Shown: positions 7,584 through 16,215 of the stretch, one piece after another
Numbering within the stretch: position 1 is the stretch's first letter
Layout of the letters: every line of letters begins with the position of its first letter
NCBI RefSeq assembly: GCF_014646815.1
Contig: NZ_BMNZ01000005.1
Location: 180,394 to 244,393, forward strand
From: Terrabacter tumescens
GTDB lineage: Bacteria > Actinomycetota > Actinomycetes > Actinomycetales > Dermatophilaceae
Length of the DNA stretch: 64,000 bases
Direction: 5' to 3'
Made by a program: the position numbers and the translations under genes
The notes under the pieces: model-generated
Seen by the model: the letters and a program-made list of their open reading frames with translations, nothing else
What the model was told of the DNA's origin: nothing
Database searches by the model: none

Positions 7584-10500
7584 GCACCGACGCGGCCCCG
7601 GCCGTCGCTCCCGCGCGCACGAACCCCTACGTCGGACCGCAGTCGTTCCGCCGGGGCGACCAGCTCTACGGACGCGACCGTGAGGCCGCAGACCTCGTCG
7701 ACCTGCTCGTCGCGGAGCGCATCGTGCTGCTGCACTCCCCCTCCGGTGCGGGCAAGACCTCCCTCATCCAGGCGCGTCTCGTCCCGATGCTCGAGGAGGA
7801 GGGCTTCGAGGTCCTGCCCATCGTGCGGGTCAACCGCGAGCCGGCGGACGTCCCCGGCGCACCTGCCGGCATCAACCGCTACGTGCTCAGCACCCTGCTG
7901 TCCCTCGAGGAGGGCCTGCCGGCGGCGATCCAGCACACGGTGACGGAGCTGGCCGGCATGACCCTGGCCCAGTACCTGGCGCAGCGCCCGGACATGGACG
8001 GCCGCCCGGGAAACGAGGTCCTTGTCTTCGACCAGTTCGAGGAGGTCATCACCGCCGACCCCGTCGACCAGGACGCCAAGGCGGCGTTCTTCACCGACCT
8101 GAGCACGATGCTGGCCGACCGGAAGCTCTGGGCCCTGTTCGCCGCACGCGAGGACTTCCTCGCCGAGTTCGCGCCCTACGTCCGCCCCCTGCCGACCCGC
8201 CTGTCCACCCGCTACCGCCTGGACCTGCTGACGGCCGACCAGGCGCTCGACGCGATGACGCTGCCGGCGCGGGCCGTCGGCGTCGAATTCGACCACGACG
8301 CGGCTCGGCGGCTCGTCGACGACCTCCGCAAGGTGCGGGTGCAGCATGCCGGCACCGTCACCGAGGAGGAGGGCCCGCACGTCGAGCCCGTCCAGCTGCA
8401 GGTCGTATGCCGTCTGATGTGGGACCGCCTGTCCCGCGAGGCCCGTCGTGTGGAGATCGCAGACGTCGAGGCGGTCGGCGACGTCGACAAGGCCCTGGCC
8501 GACTATTACGCCACCAGCGTTGCCGGGGTCTGCGGCGACACCGGGCTGCCGGAACGATCGCTCCGCGACTGGATCGAGACCGCCCTCGTCACCAACCAGG
8601 GCTTCCGCGCCCAGGTCATGCGAGGGCCTGCCGGCCCCGACGACGTCAGCGAGCGCGTGCTGCGCACCCTCACCGACCGGCACCTCCTGCGGGCGGAGTC
8701 TCGACGCGGGGCCGTCTGGTACGAGCTCGCGCACGACCGCCTCGTCGAGCCCATCCAGCACGACAACGAGCACTGGAGGCGTCGCCACCTCACCACCCTC
8801 GAGCACCGAGCCCGGGACTGGGAGGCACAGGCGCGTCCCGACCGACTGCTGCTGACAGGCCCCGACCTCGCTGCCGCCCACCGGTGGGCCGACTCCGGTT
8901 CGCAGCCCCTCACCGAGGTCGAGCTCGCCCTGCTCCACGCGTCCGACGCCGCGGAGCAGCAGCTCGAGCGGCTCACCCGGGCCAATGCCAGGACCCGACG
9001 CTGGCTCGTGGCCACCGTCATCGTCTGCGCCCTCGCCCTCGTCGCAGCCGGGCTGGCGCTCCGCTCGAGCACGCGCGCCCGGGAGGCCGCGCAGAGGGCC
9101 GCGCAGGCCGGCCTGGTCGGGCAGGCCATGGGTCGTCTCGACGTCGACAACCAGCTCGGGCTCCTGCTCGGCGAGCGGGCGACCAAGATGACCGTCCCGG
9201 GCCAGGACGGGAGCTCGTGGCAGACGGAGAACCTGCTGCAGCTGGCCCTGGACGAGACGCCCGTCATGCGCACCTTCCGCAGCAGCCACGGACCGGCGAT
9301 CGCCGTGACCTACAGCGACGACGGCGCGAGGGTCGGCACCGTCGCCTCCGACGGCACGATCGAGGTGTGGGACGCACAGGGCGGCAGCGTCGTGGCGTCC
9401 AGACCGGGCATCGGCACCGCCGATGCACTGTCCTTCAGCCCGGACGGCGACCGCATCGCCGTCGGTGGTGCGGACGGACGCGTCGCCATCTGGACCCCCT
9501 CGAAGGCGTCCTTCGTCGTCGTGGTCGCGCCCGCCACCAAGGCGGGCACGGCTACGCACGCCGTCTCCTTCAGCCCTGACGGCAGCCTTCTCGCCTGTGC
9601 GTACGACAACGGCACGCTGTCCGTGCTGCGGTCCGACACCGGGAGAGAAGTCCAGCACCTCGTGCGCTCCGGCGCCGTGCGCGACGTGGGCTGGGCCGGC
9701 CGGGGGAGCAAGCTCGTCGCCGTGGACGACTCGGGAGAGCTCGCGGCGTGGGACACGGGCAGGACCCAGAGCTCTGGCAGCTGGAAACCGGTCTTCACCT
9801 CGGCTGCGTCCCAGAAGATGCCCGGGTCCGCCGTCGCGGTGGCCCTCGACGTCAGCCCGGACGGGTCCCTCGTCGCCACCGGTGCGGGCAGCCAGGTCGT
9901 GATCTGGGACGTCACGGGAGGGCGCAAGGTCGTCGTCAAGGCGCTCCGGGCCGCTGCCCTCGACGTCTCGTTCACGTCCGACCCGCGGCGGGTGCTCGCC
10001 CTCGACGCCTACGGGAACCTCTCGATGGTCGACACGGGAACAGGCCAGGAGACCGGCTTCTCGTTCTGGGAGACCGGCACGCTGCCGCGAGGCATCGCCG
10101 CCGACCCGACCCGCACGGACCGGGCCGTCGTGCAGACCGGCACGGGGGACGCTGCCGTCTGGAACCTGCCCGAGACGCACTCGGACCTGGTGACCAGCCT
10201 CGACATGACCGGGGACGGCACCGTCGTGACGGGGGCGTGGGACGGGTCGGTGCGGCTGTGGTCGGTCACCGGCGCACAGGTCACGGCCGTCTCCGCGGCA
10301 TCGACGTCGGCGTCGGCAGAGGGCAGCACTCACAGCCGGCTCGTCGCACCGGTCAAGGGGCGGGGCGTCCGCATCGTCGACACGGCCGTGGACCCCGGCG
10401 GCCGCTTCGTCGTCACGGCCGACACCGCGGGCGCGGTCGTCGTGACCCCGCTCTCGCCGGACGAGACGCGGCCCCAGCTCGACGCCGCAGCGACGCCCAA

Positions 10501-11326
10501 GGAGGCCATCGGTGCAGCCGCCGTGGCGGTGAGCCCGGACGGCACGCTCATCGCCACGGGCGGCGCCCAGATCGACCACGTGGTGCGCCTCTGGGACGCG
10601 GCAACCGGCCTGCTGCTCAGCTCGATGGACGACCACTCGGAGGCCATCGTCGGGCTCGCCTTCGGAGCCGACGGCAAGCAGCTTGTCAGCATCTCCCGGG
10701 ACGGCACGGCGATCCTCTGGGACATCGCGAGCCACCACGCCATTCGGACCCTCAACGTTGCCGAGAACGTGACCGGTCTGCCGGCTGCGCGCGCCGCCCG
10801 GTCGCGCTCCGGCAGCTCGACGGACCCGGGTCTCCAGCTGGGGGACGTCGCGTGGAGCTCCGGGTCGCAGGGCTCCAGCCGGGTCGCCGTCGCGGTCGGT
10901 ACCGACGTGCAGCTGTGGGACCCCGGCACCGGGCAGCTCGAGAGGACGTTGCGCGGGCACCTGCAGCGGGTCGCCTCCGTGGCCTTCGACGCGACGGGAC
11001 GACGGCTCGTCAGCGCCAGCGACGACAACACGGCAGTCATCTGGGACGCCGCCGACGGGCACGTGGTGCGCCGCATCACGCATCGCGGCTGGATCGCCGG
11101 AGCGAGGTTCGTCCCGGGCGGGGACCGCGTCGTCCTGGCCGGCCGGACCTACCTGCCCACGGTTGCGTGGCTGGATGATGACGCGCTGCTCAAGGACGCG
11201 GAGCAGCGGACGACGCGTCGGCTGTCGACGGTCGAGTGCGACCAGTTCCAGCAGCTGGCCGGGGAGGACTGGCAGTGCTCGCTGCCGACGACGCCGGGCA
11301 CGCCGACCCCCGGCGTCACGCAGTGA
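7580..11326 (+). CDS. nSTAND1 NTPase with transmembrane helix and C-terminal WD40 propellers
   Basis: A 1248-residue sensor/switch protein. I chose ATG 7580 because it overlaps the preceding stop (ATGA) and leaves the NPYVGPQSF motif that begins nSTAND1 modules near the N-terminus. Walker A is SPSGAGKTS (about residues 53-61) and Walker B is LVFDQFEE (about 148-155). A winged-helix-like region follows and includes YELAHDRLVEPI. A single membrane helix lies near residues 475-495. From about residue 565 onward I count roughly fourteen WD40-like repeats (each ending in a form of VWD or LWD), enough for two seven-bladed propellers, then a Cys-containing tail (VECDQFQQL and DWQCS) common in such proteins. 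STAND proteins bind a trigger through their repeats and oligomerise with ATP. Here it most likely controls the two peptidases encoded just upstream. Confidence 0.88.
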   Translation: MSTDAAPAVAPARTNPYVGPQSFRRGDQLYGRDREAADLVDLLVAERIVLLHSPSGAGKTSLIQARLVPMLEEEGFEVLPIVRVNREPADVPGAPAGINRYVLSTLLSLEEGLPAAIQHTVTELAGMTLAQYLAQRPDMDGRPGNEVLVFDQFEEVITADPVDQDAKAAFFTDLSTMLADRKLWALFAAREDFLAEFAPYVRPLPTRLSTRYRLDLLTADQALDAMTLPARAVGVEFDHDAARRLVDDLRKVRVQHAGTVTEEEGPHVEPVQLQVVCRLMWDRLSREARRVEIADVEAVGDVDKALADYYATSVAGVCGDTGLPERSLRDWIETALVTNQGFRAQVMRGPAGPDDVSERVLRTLTDRHLLRAESRRGAVWYELAHDRLVEPIQHDNEHWRRRHLTTLEHRARDWEAQARPDRLLLTGPDLAAAHRWADSGSQPLTEVELALLHASDAAEQQLERLTRANARTRRWLVATVIVCALALVAAGLALRSSTRAREAAQRAAQAGLVGQAMGRLDVDNQLGLLLGERATKMTVPGQDGSSWQTENLLQLALDETPVMRTFRSSHGPAIAVTYSDDGARVGTVASDGTIEVWDAQGGSVVASRPGIGTADALSFSPDGDRIAVGGADGRVAIWTPSKASFVVVVAPATKAGTATHAVSFSPDGSLLACAYDNGTLSVLRSDTGREVQHLVRSGAVRDVGWAGRGSKLVAVDDSGELAAWDTGRTQSSGSWKPVFTSAASQKMPGSAVAVALDVSPDGSLVATGAGSQVVIWDVTGGRKVVVKALRAAALDVSFTSDPRRVLALDAYGNLSMVDTGTGQETGFSFWETGTLPRGIAADPTRTDRAVVQTGTGDAAVWNLPETHSDLVTSLDMTGDGTVVTGAWDGSVRLWSVTGAQVTAVSAASTSASAEGSTHSRLVAPVKGRGVRIVDTAVDPGGRFVVTADTAGAVVVTPLSPDETRPQLDAAATPKEAIGAAAVAVSPDGTLIATGGAQIDHVVRLWDAATGLLLSSMDDHSEAIVGLAFGADGKQLVSISRDGTAILWDIASHHAIRTLNVAENVTGLPAARAARSRSGSSTDPGLQLGDVAWSSGSQGSSRVAVAVGTDVQLWDPGTGQLERTLRGHLQRVASVAFDATGRRLVSASDDNTAVIWDAADGHVVRRITHRGWIAGARFVPGGDRVVLAGRTYLPTVAWLDDDALLKDAEQRTTRRLSTVECDQFQQLAGEDWQCSLPTTPGTPTPGVTQ

Positions 11327-12068
11327 GGTCGGTGCCGGACGGCCTGTCGACGGGACGTGGCTTCTCGTCGAACGCGGTGGCGGGCGGGGCCTTGTAGCGG
11401 GCCGGCACGACGCCGCCACGAGGGCCGTCCTCGATGTACTGGACCTTCATCCAGGCGATGTCCTCGCCACGGACGGAGACGAACGACCAGGTCGGCAGCA
11501 TGACGTTCTGGTCCTGCCCCGGACGGCGGTACTGCAGCCGCGGCTGCTCCAGGACGAGCTCACGGTTCTCGAGCTTCTGGTCGGGGGTGTAGTCCCCCAC
11601 GAAGCCCCACAGCTCCGTCCCGTCCTTGAGGCGCAGGTGGACCCACGGCGTCGCGCCGTCGGGCCGGTGCTGACGGAAGAGGGCGAACCAGACGCTCCCG
11701 GGCACGATCCGTCCCGGCGCCGAGCGGCGCAGCAGCCAGTCCGCCAGCAGCGACAGCCCGAGCGAGACGCCGACGAAGACGAGCACGCTCGCCGTCACCT
11801 GTCCCAGGTGGGCCGACACGTAGGCCTGTCCGTCGGTCAGCCACCGGCTGCTGTCGACCACCCACGTCGCGCCGAGCGCCTGCGCCACCGCGAGGACCGA
11901 GAGCCCTCCGAGGCTGAACAGCATGCTGGTCAGGGCGATCCGGCTCGCCTCGCGGAAGGCGGTCTCCTCGATGAAGGGACGCCGACGCTCGCGCAGCAGC
12001 TCGAAGGCGAGACCCGGAGCGATGAACGCCAGGAAGACGAGGATCGCGCCGAGCGTCTCGGGGACCAT
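11316..12068 (-). CDS. DUF6338-like membrane protein
   Basis: A 250-residue membrane protein that resembles the DUF6338 family. It has a first membrane helix at residues 4-22, two or three further helices to about residue 115, and then a soluble, SH3- or beta-barrel-like cytoplasmic part (WVHLRLKDGTELWGFVGDY), followed by WSFVSVRGEDIAWMKVQYIE and a basic Pro-rich tail. The family has no established function. Its stop overlaps the end of the STAND gene by eleven bases in convergent orientation, and it starts six bases after the stop of the acidic coiled-coil gene, so the two minus-strand genes form an operon. Tail-to-tail packing against the conflict operon suggests it moved with that locus; a membrane anchor or immunity role is inference. 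Confidence 0.65.
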   Translation of the reverse strand: MVPETLGAILVFLAFIAPGLAFELLRERRRPFIEETAFREASRIALTSMLFSLGGLSVLAVAQALGATWVVDSSRWLTDGQAYVSAHLGQVTASVLVFVGVSLGLSLLADWLLRRSAPGRIVPGSVWFALFRQHRPDGATPWVHLRLKDGTELWGFVGDYTPDQKLENRELVLEQPRLQYRRPGQDQNVMLPTWSFVSVRGEDIAWMKVQYIEDGPRGGVVPARYKAPPATAFDEKPRPVDRPSGTDLTA

Positions 12069-12074
12069 GTCGCG

Positions 12075-12359
12075 TCAGTCGTCGGTCGTGCCGCCGGCGG
12101 AGGAACCGCCCCCGCCGCCCGAGTCGATGCCCTCGACGTCCGGGCCGCGCGTGCCCCACGACGTCGAGAACTCGTCGAGGTCGCGGGACAGCTCGGCGTC
12201 GTCCTCGCCGGGCTCGTCGGCCACCTGCTGCTCCTGCTGCTCCTGCTGGGCGGCGGCCACCCGCTGCTCCGCCGTCTGCGCGGCCTCCACGGCGTCCTTC
12301 GTGGCCTCGCGGGCCTCACGAAGCGCGTCGCTCTCCGACCCCTGTTGCTGCTCGGTCAT
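12075..12359 (-). CDS. Small acidic coiled-coil protein
   Basis: A 94-residue protein starting at ATG 12359 behind a good AAGGGGGG ribosome-binding site. Residues 8-48 are rich in Ala, Glu and Gln (a QQEQQEQQ tract encoded by a short CTGCTGCTC-type repeat) and should form a helical coiled coil. Residues 50-75 are acidic, and the tail is Gly/Ser-rich (GGGGGSSAGG). I do not recognise a family. It lies six bases upstream of the DUF6338-like gene on the same strand and is probably co-translated with it. The low-complexity make-up fits a scaffolding or regulatory partner rather than an enzyme. The upstream 214-base region to the divergent glycosyltransferase gene should contain its promoter. Confidence 0.55.
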   Translation of the reverse strand: MTEQQQGSESDALREAREATKDAVEAAQTAEQRVAAAQQEQQEQQVADEPGEDDAELSRDLDEFSTSWGTRGPDVEGIDSGGGGGSSAGGTTDD

Positions 12360-12560
12360 CGGGTCCCCCCTTCTCGCGCTGCTCCTTCCACCATCGTCCT
12401 CCCGTCCCGTGGCGTCGGTGGCGAAATGCGGACGGATGCCACGAGACGGGTGCCGGGAGCTCACCGGGTCGGACGCGGGACCGGCTCGGGGCGCGCATCG
12501 CCGGCCGGCCGGCCGCTGCCAACGTTGGACAGCGCGCCGACGCGAAAGCCGACACCGACC

Positions 12561-12573
12561 TAGGGTTGTCCAC
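12561..12573 (+). promoter_or_regulatory. Probable leaderless promoter -10 element of the HEAT-glycosyltransferase gene
   Basis: TAGGGT at 12561-12566 matches the TANNNT -10 pattern and lies seven bases before the ATG at 12574. There is no ribosome-binding site upstream of that ATG. The spacing places the transcription start at or next to the start codon, the usual arrangement of leaderless mRNAs in actinobacteria. No convincing -35 element is visible. Confidence 0.5.
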
Positions 12574-14808
12574 ATGGACGTCGGCCCCGCGCTCGCCACG
12601 GTCAGCACCGTCCCGACGATCCTCGAGGGTCTGCGCGCTGGTCGCCTCCTGTCTGACGCGGCCGCTGCCGACTCTGACGAGACCACGGCTGCCCTGCTCG
12701 CGCGCGAGGCGCGCACGGGTGACCCGGTCACCGCCATCGCGGCCGTCCAGGCCCTGGGCGCCACCGGCGCCTGGTCAGCAGCGCGGGCCCTCACCGACCT
12801 GCTCACCGATGAGCGTCGCTTCGTCGCCGAGCACGCCATCGATGCGCTGCGGCACGTGCCGCTCGACGAAGCGGCTCTCCCCGCCCTCGTGGGCGCCTGC
12901 CACGACGGCGGCTTCACCGGGATGCTGGCCCAGCGCACCCTCGAACGGTGGGCCACCGCCGCTCCGGACCAGGTGCGCGCGGCCCTCATCGGCGCACTGC
13001 CAGGTGCCGTCGACGCAACAGCGCGCGCGCGCCTGGTCGAGACGCTCGGGCTGGTGCCCGGCGCGGCCTCGACGCAGGTGCTGCTCGACCTCGCCGGCAA
13101 CGACGCTGAACCCCTCGCCGTCCGCACGACGGCGCTCGCCGCCCTGGGCGACGGTCCGGCAGCCGACCGCAGCGCGGAGCAGCTTCTCATCGCCCTGACC
13201 CGCACCGTCGGCCCCCTGGCCCGCACCGCCAGACTCGCCCTCCACGACCTCTCCGTGGCGCCGAGAGGGCCGTCGCCGACGGCCTCGAGACCCGCGGCCG
13301 CTCCCCCGGCGGCACCCGGTCGCGCCGGCCTCACGATCGCCCAGCTCTTCCTGCACTCCGACATCGACGGTCAGCTCAACCACGCGGGCCAGGGCGACAC
13401 GGGCGGCATCGCCACGCTGCTCGTCCACCTCGGTGACGCGCTGCTGCGGCAGCCGGGCGTCGGGCGCGTCATCACCATCTCGAGTGGCACCCCCGACCCC
13501 GCGCACTTCCCCGTCGGGCGCGGTGCCGCGCCCCTCGCCGGCCAGACGCCCCCCTCCGGCCTGCTCACGCCCGGCCACCACTACGCCCACGTGCCGCGGT
13601 CGGGTGCACCTCTCGGCGTCGCGCAGGCCTGGCCGACGCGCGTGACGACACGACGCGGCATACGCAGGATCCTTCGAGCTGCAGGGCACGTCGACGCCAT
13701 CCACCTGCGGATGGCCGACGTCGGGTCGATGGCTGCGGCGGAGGCCGCGGCCGAGCTCGGCATCCCGGTCGTGCTGACCCTGGCCCCCGACCCCCACGCC
13801 CTCATCGAGGCGCGCGACACGGCGGGGACCCTGACGCGCGCCACGTTCGGCGAGGCCGACCTCGTCGAGCACCTGTGGTTCCGGGACCGCCTCCTGCTCG
13901 ACCTGGCCGACCGGGCCGACCACCTCGTGCTCTTCCCACGGCCCAACGTCGAGCGCGACCTGCACCGCTTCCTCGGACTCGACCTCACGACGCAGCAGGC
14001 GACCGTCGTCGGCGAGGGGATCGACGTCTCGGCGCTGGACCGCGTCGTTCGGGAAGTGCGCGACGAGACGGTGCGCGGGCCCGCCGTCTCGGCAGCCGTC
14101 GGGGAGCTCAGGCGCCTCCTCGCGACGTTGCCCGCCGAGCGTCGCGACCTGCCCGTCGTCGTGACGGTCGGCCGCCTCAACGCCGTCAAGGGGATGGCCA
14201 CCCTCGTGCGCGCCTGGCGGGAGGATCCCGACCTGGCCGCACACTGCAACGTGCTCGTCGTCGGTGGCGACCTGGACCAGCCGAACGACGACGAGGCAGC
14301 CGAGCTGGCCCGCATCCACGCCGTCGTCCCTGCCGACGACGCGACCTCGCAGGGGCTGCTGCTCGCGGGCCACCGACCCAACGCCACCGCGACCGCCTGG
14401 CTCGCGGCCCTCGGTAGTGCCGCCACCGCCGGCACGCCCCGCGGCGTCTACGTGAGCGCCAGCCTCAAGGAGGAGTTCGGCATCGCCATCCTCGAGGCCA
14501 TGGCGGCCGGACTCGTCGTCGTCGCGCCCGCGGGTGGCGGCCCGGCGACCTACGTCGCCCACGGCGAGACCGGCATCCTCACCGACACCTCCAGCGCGCA
14601 GTCCGTCGCCGCGGCCACCCGTGCGGCGCTCGGCCTGGCCACGTCGCCGGACGCCCCGGCGCGCGTGCGGCAGGCTCAGGACATGATCCACGCGAGGTTC
14701 GGCATCGACACGATGGCCGCAGAGCTCACTGCCGTCTACGCCCGACGCGGCTCCCGGGCCGCCCCGGGCGACCTCTCGTCGCCCGTCGCCGAGGAGGGGG
14801 CGTCGTGA
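12574..14808 (+). CDS. HEAT-repeat protein fused to a GT4-type glycosyltransferase
   Basis: A 744-residue fusion. Residues about 1-235 are Ala/Leu-rich helical repeats with the character of HEAT repeats (for example TAIAAVQALGATGAWSAARA and RTTALAALGDGP). A Pro/Ala linker leads to a GT-B glycosyltransferase from about residue 250: QGDTGGIATLLVHLG near the start, VVTVGRLNAVKGMATLVRAW in the C-terminal Rossmann domain, and the donor-binding EX7E motif around KEEFGIAILEAMAAG. It resembles sucrose-synthase or sucrose-phosphate-synthase-like GT4 enzymes, but the sugar and acceptor are unknown. HEAT repeats joined to a GT4 are unusual. The stop overlaps the start of the next glycosyltransferase (GTGA), so the two are coupled. 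The start at ATG 12574 is supported by a leaderless -10 element. Confidence 0.8.
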   Translation: MDVGPALATVSTVPTILEGLRAGRLLSDAAAADSDETTAALLAREARTGDPVTAIAAVQALGATGAWSAARALTDLLTDERRFVAEHAIDALRHVPLDEAALPALVGACHDGGFTGMLAQRTLERWATAAPDQVRAALIGALPGAVDATARARLVETLGLVPGAASTQVLLDLAGNDAEPLAVRTTALAALGDGPAADRSAEQLLIALTRTVGPLARTARLALHDLSVAPRGPSPTASRPAAAPPAAPGRAGLTIAQLFLHSDIDGQLNHAGQGDTGGIATLLVHLGDALLRQPGVGRVITISSGTPDPAHFPVGRGAAPLAGQTPPSGLLTPGHHYAHVPRSGAPLGVAQAWPTRVTTRRGIRRILRAAGHVDAIHLRMADVGSMAAAEAAAELGIPVVLTLAPDPHALIEARDTAGTLTRATFGEADLVEHLWFRDRLLLDLADRADHLVLFPRPNVERDLHRFLGLDLTTQQATVVGEGIDVSALDRVVREVRDETVRGPAVSAAVGELRRLLATLPAERRDLPVVVTVGRLNAVKGMATLVRAWREDPDLAAHCNVLVVGGDLDQPNDDEAAELARIHAVVPADDATSQGLLLAGHRPNATATAWLAALGSAATAGTPRGVYVSASLKEEFGIAILEAMAAGLVVVAPAGGGPATYVAHGETGILTDTSSAQSVAAATRAALGLATSPDAPARVRQAQDMIHARFGIDTMAAELTAVYARRGSRAAPGDLSSPVAEEGAS

Positions 14809-16133
14809 CGCTGCTCGTCATCAGTCCCGACTACGCCTCGCACCTCTACCCGCTCGCCACCCTTGCGACCGCGTGGCGGGACGCGGGTGAGCGCGTCGTC
14901 GTCGCCACCGGTCCCGCGACCGACGCCCTCGTGCGCGAGTTCGGCTTCGCCCGCGTGCATTTGCAGCTCGGCCGTGGCTCGAACCCCGGCGTCATCCGCG
15001 CCGAGGAGCAGCCAGAGGGTGAGGACGACTCTCTCCGTGGCTTCTTCGAGGCGACGAGGGTCGGCGCCGTCGAGACGCTCGCCTACCAGGCCCGTGCTCG
15101 CGGCGACGACCTGCTCTGGAACGCCGTGGGCGTCGCCCGCGCGGTCCACGACGTCGTCGAGCGGGTGCGCCCCGACACGATCATCGTCGACCACCTCGCC
15201 TTCGGGGCCCGGCTCGGACTCGCGAGCAGCGGCATCAGCCACGCCGACGTCGTCCTGGGCCACCCCTCGGCCCTGACGCTGGGTGACGAGGTCTACGGCT
15301 ACCCGCCCGCCTGGCCGCGCGCCATCGAGCCCGATCCCGCCGCGCTCGAGGAGCTGCGCCTGCTGTCCGAGCAGGTGCGTGACGACTTCACCTCGCAGTG
15401 GAACTCCGCTCTGGCACAGCTGAACCCGGGCGCGACGCCCAGCGTCGACGCGTTTGCCGAGACCGGCGACGTCCTGCTGCTCAACTACCCCGAGGAGCTG
15501 CACGAGCCGCACCGCACGGCGCTGCTGCCGCGCCACACCTTCCTCGGGTCTTCGGTCCGCGAGGAGGCGCCCGACGCGCAGGTCGAGGCCTGGCTGGCGG
15601 GCGGTGACGGGCCGGTCGTCTACGTCAGCCTCGGCAGCTTCCTCTCGGCGCGCTCCGACCTGCTGGCGCGGATCGTCGAGGCGCTGCACGGCCTCGACGT
15701 GCGCGTCGCCCTCGCCAACGGCTCGACGCCCCGGGCGCTGCTCGGACCCGTGCCGGACTCCTGGCTGGTGCGCGAGATGCTCCCGCAGGTCACTCTCCTG
15801 CGGCACGCGTCGCTCGCCGTCTCGCACGGCGGCAACAACAGCGTCACCGAGGCCCTGACCGCGGGCGTGCCCCTGCTCCTGCTCCCCCTGTCGACCGACC
15901 AGTTCGCGGGAGCCGCCGCCGTCGAGCGGCGCGGACTCGGTGAGGTGCTCGACCCCAACCGGGTGGGCGCCTCCGAGCTGCGTGCGGCCGCCGAACGACT
16001 GCTCGGGGCCGGACCGGACCACGCCGACCGAGCGGCCGGGCTCGCCCGCCTCAGTGCGTCCCTGCGCGCGCGTCCGGGTCCTCACCGTGCGCGGGATGCC
16101 TTGTCGGACAGGGCGGTCCGACCGCACGCCTGA
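14805..16133 (+). CDS. GT1-family (UGT/MGT-like) glycosyltransferase
   Basis: A 442-residue GT-B enzyme. The start GTG at 14805 overlaps the preceding stop by four bases. It begins MTLLVISPDYASHLYPL, as expected for an N-terminal acceptor domain with the His near the start. The C-terminal donor domain contains VVYVSLGSFLSAR and the nucleotide-sugar motif SLAVSHGGNNSVTEALTAG, followed by PLSTDQFAGA, where Asp/Gln contact the sugar. Such enzymes glycosylate lipids, macrolides or other small molecules. Coupling to the HEAT-GT4 gene suggests two sequential glycosylations of one product. It ends 82 bases before the convergent guanine deaminase gene. The last 35 residues are Arg-rich and probably disordered. 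Confidence 0.85.
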   Translation: MTLLVISPDYASHLYPLATLATAWRDAGERVVVATGPATDALVREFGFARVHLQLGRGSNPGVIRAEEQPEGEDDSLRGFFEATRVGAVETLAYQARARGDDLLWNAVGVARAVHDVVERVRPDTIIVDHLAFGARLGLASSGISHADVVLGHPSALTLGDEVYGYPPAWPRAIEPDPAALEELRLLSEQVRDDFTSQWNSALAQLNPGATPSVDAFAETGDVLLLNYPEELHEPHRTALLPRHTFLGSSVREEAPDAQVEAWLAGGDGPVVYVSLGSFLSARSDLLARIVEALHGLDVRVALANGSTPRALLGPVPDSWLVREMLPQVTLLRHASLAVSHGGNNSVTEALTAGVPLLLLPLSTDQFAGAAAVERRGLGEVLDPNRVGASELRAAAERLLGAGPDHADRAAGLARLSASLRARPGPHRARDALSDRAVRPHA

Positions 16134-16215
16134 TTCCGTATGCCGTGTGCCGCGGTCCGCGTCCGCGCGTCGGATCGCGGGGACAGCGGTTCAGACCAGC
16201 GGGGCGCGGTGGGTC

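Noticed and set aside
7520-11419. Very long open frame of 1299 codons on the minus strand
   Set aside because: It is antisense to the STAND-WD40 gene. The encoded protein is Arg/Gly/Val-rich without domains, as expected of the mirror frame of a GC-rich gene.
12568-14691. Long minus-strand frames opposite the HEAT-glycosyltransferase gene
   Set aside because: Composition is that of shadow frames, and the plus strand encodes clear glycosyltransferase motifs with third-position GC bias.
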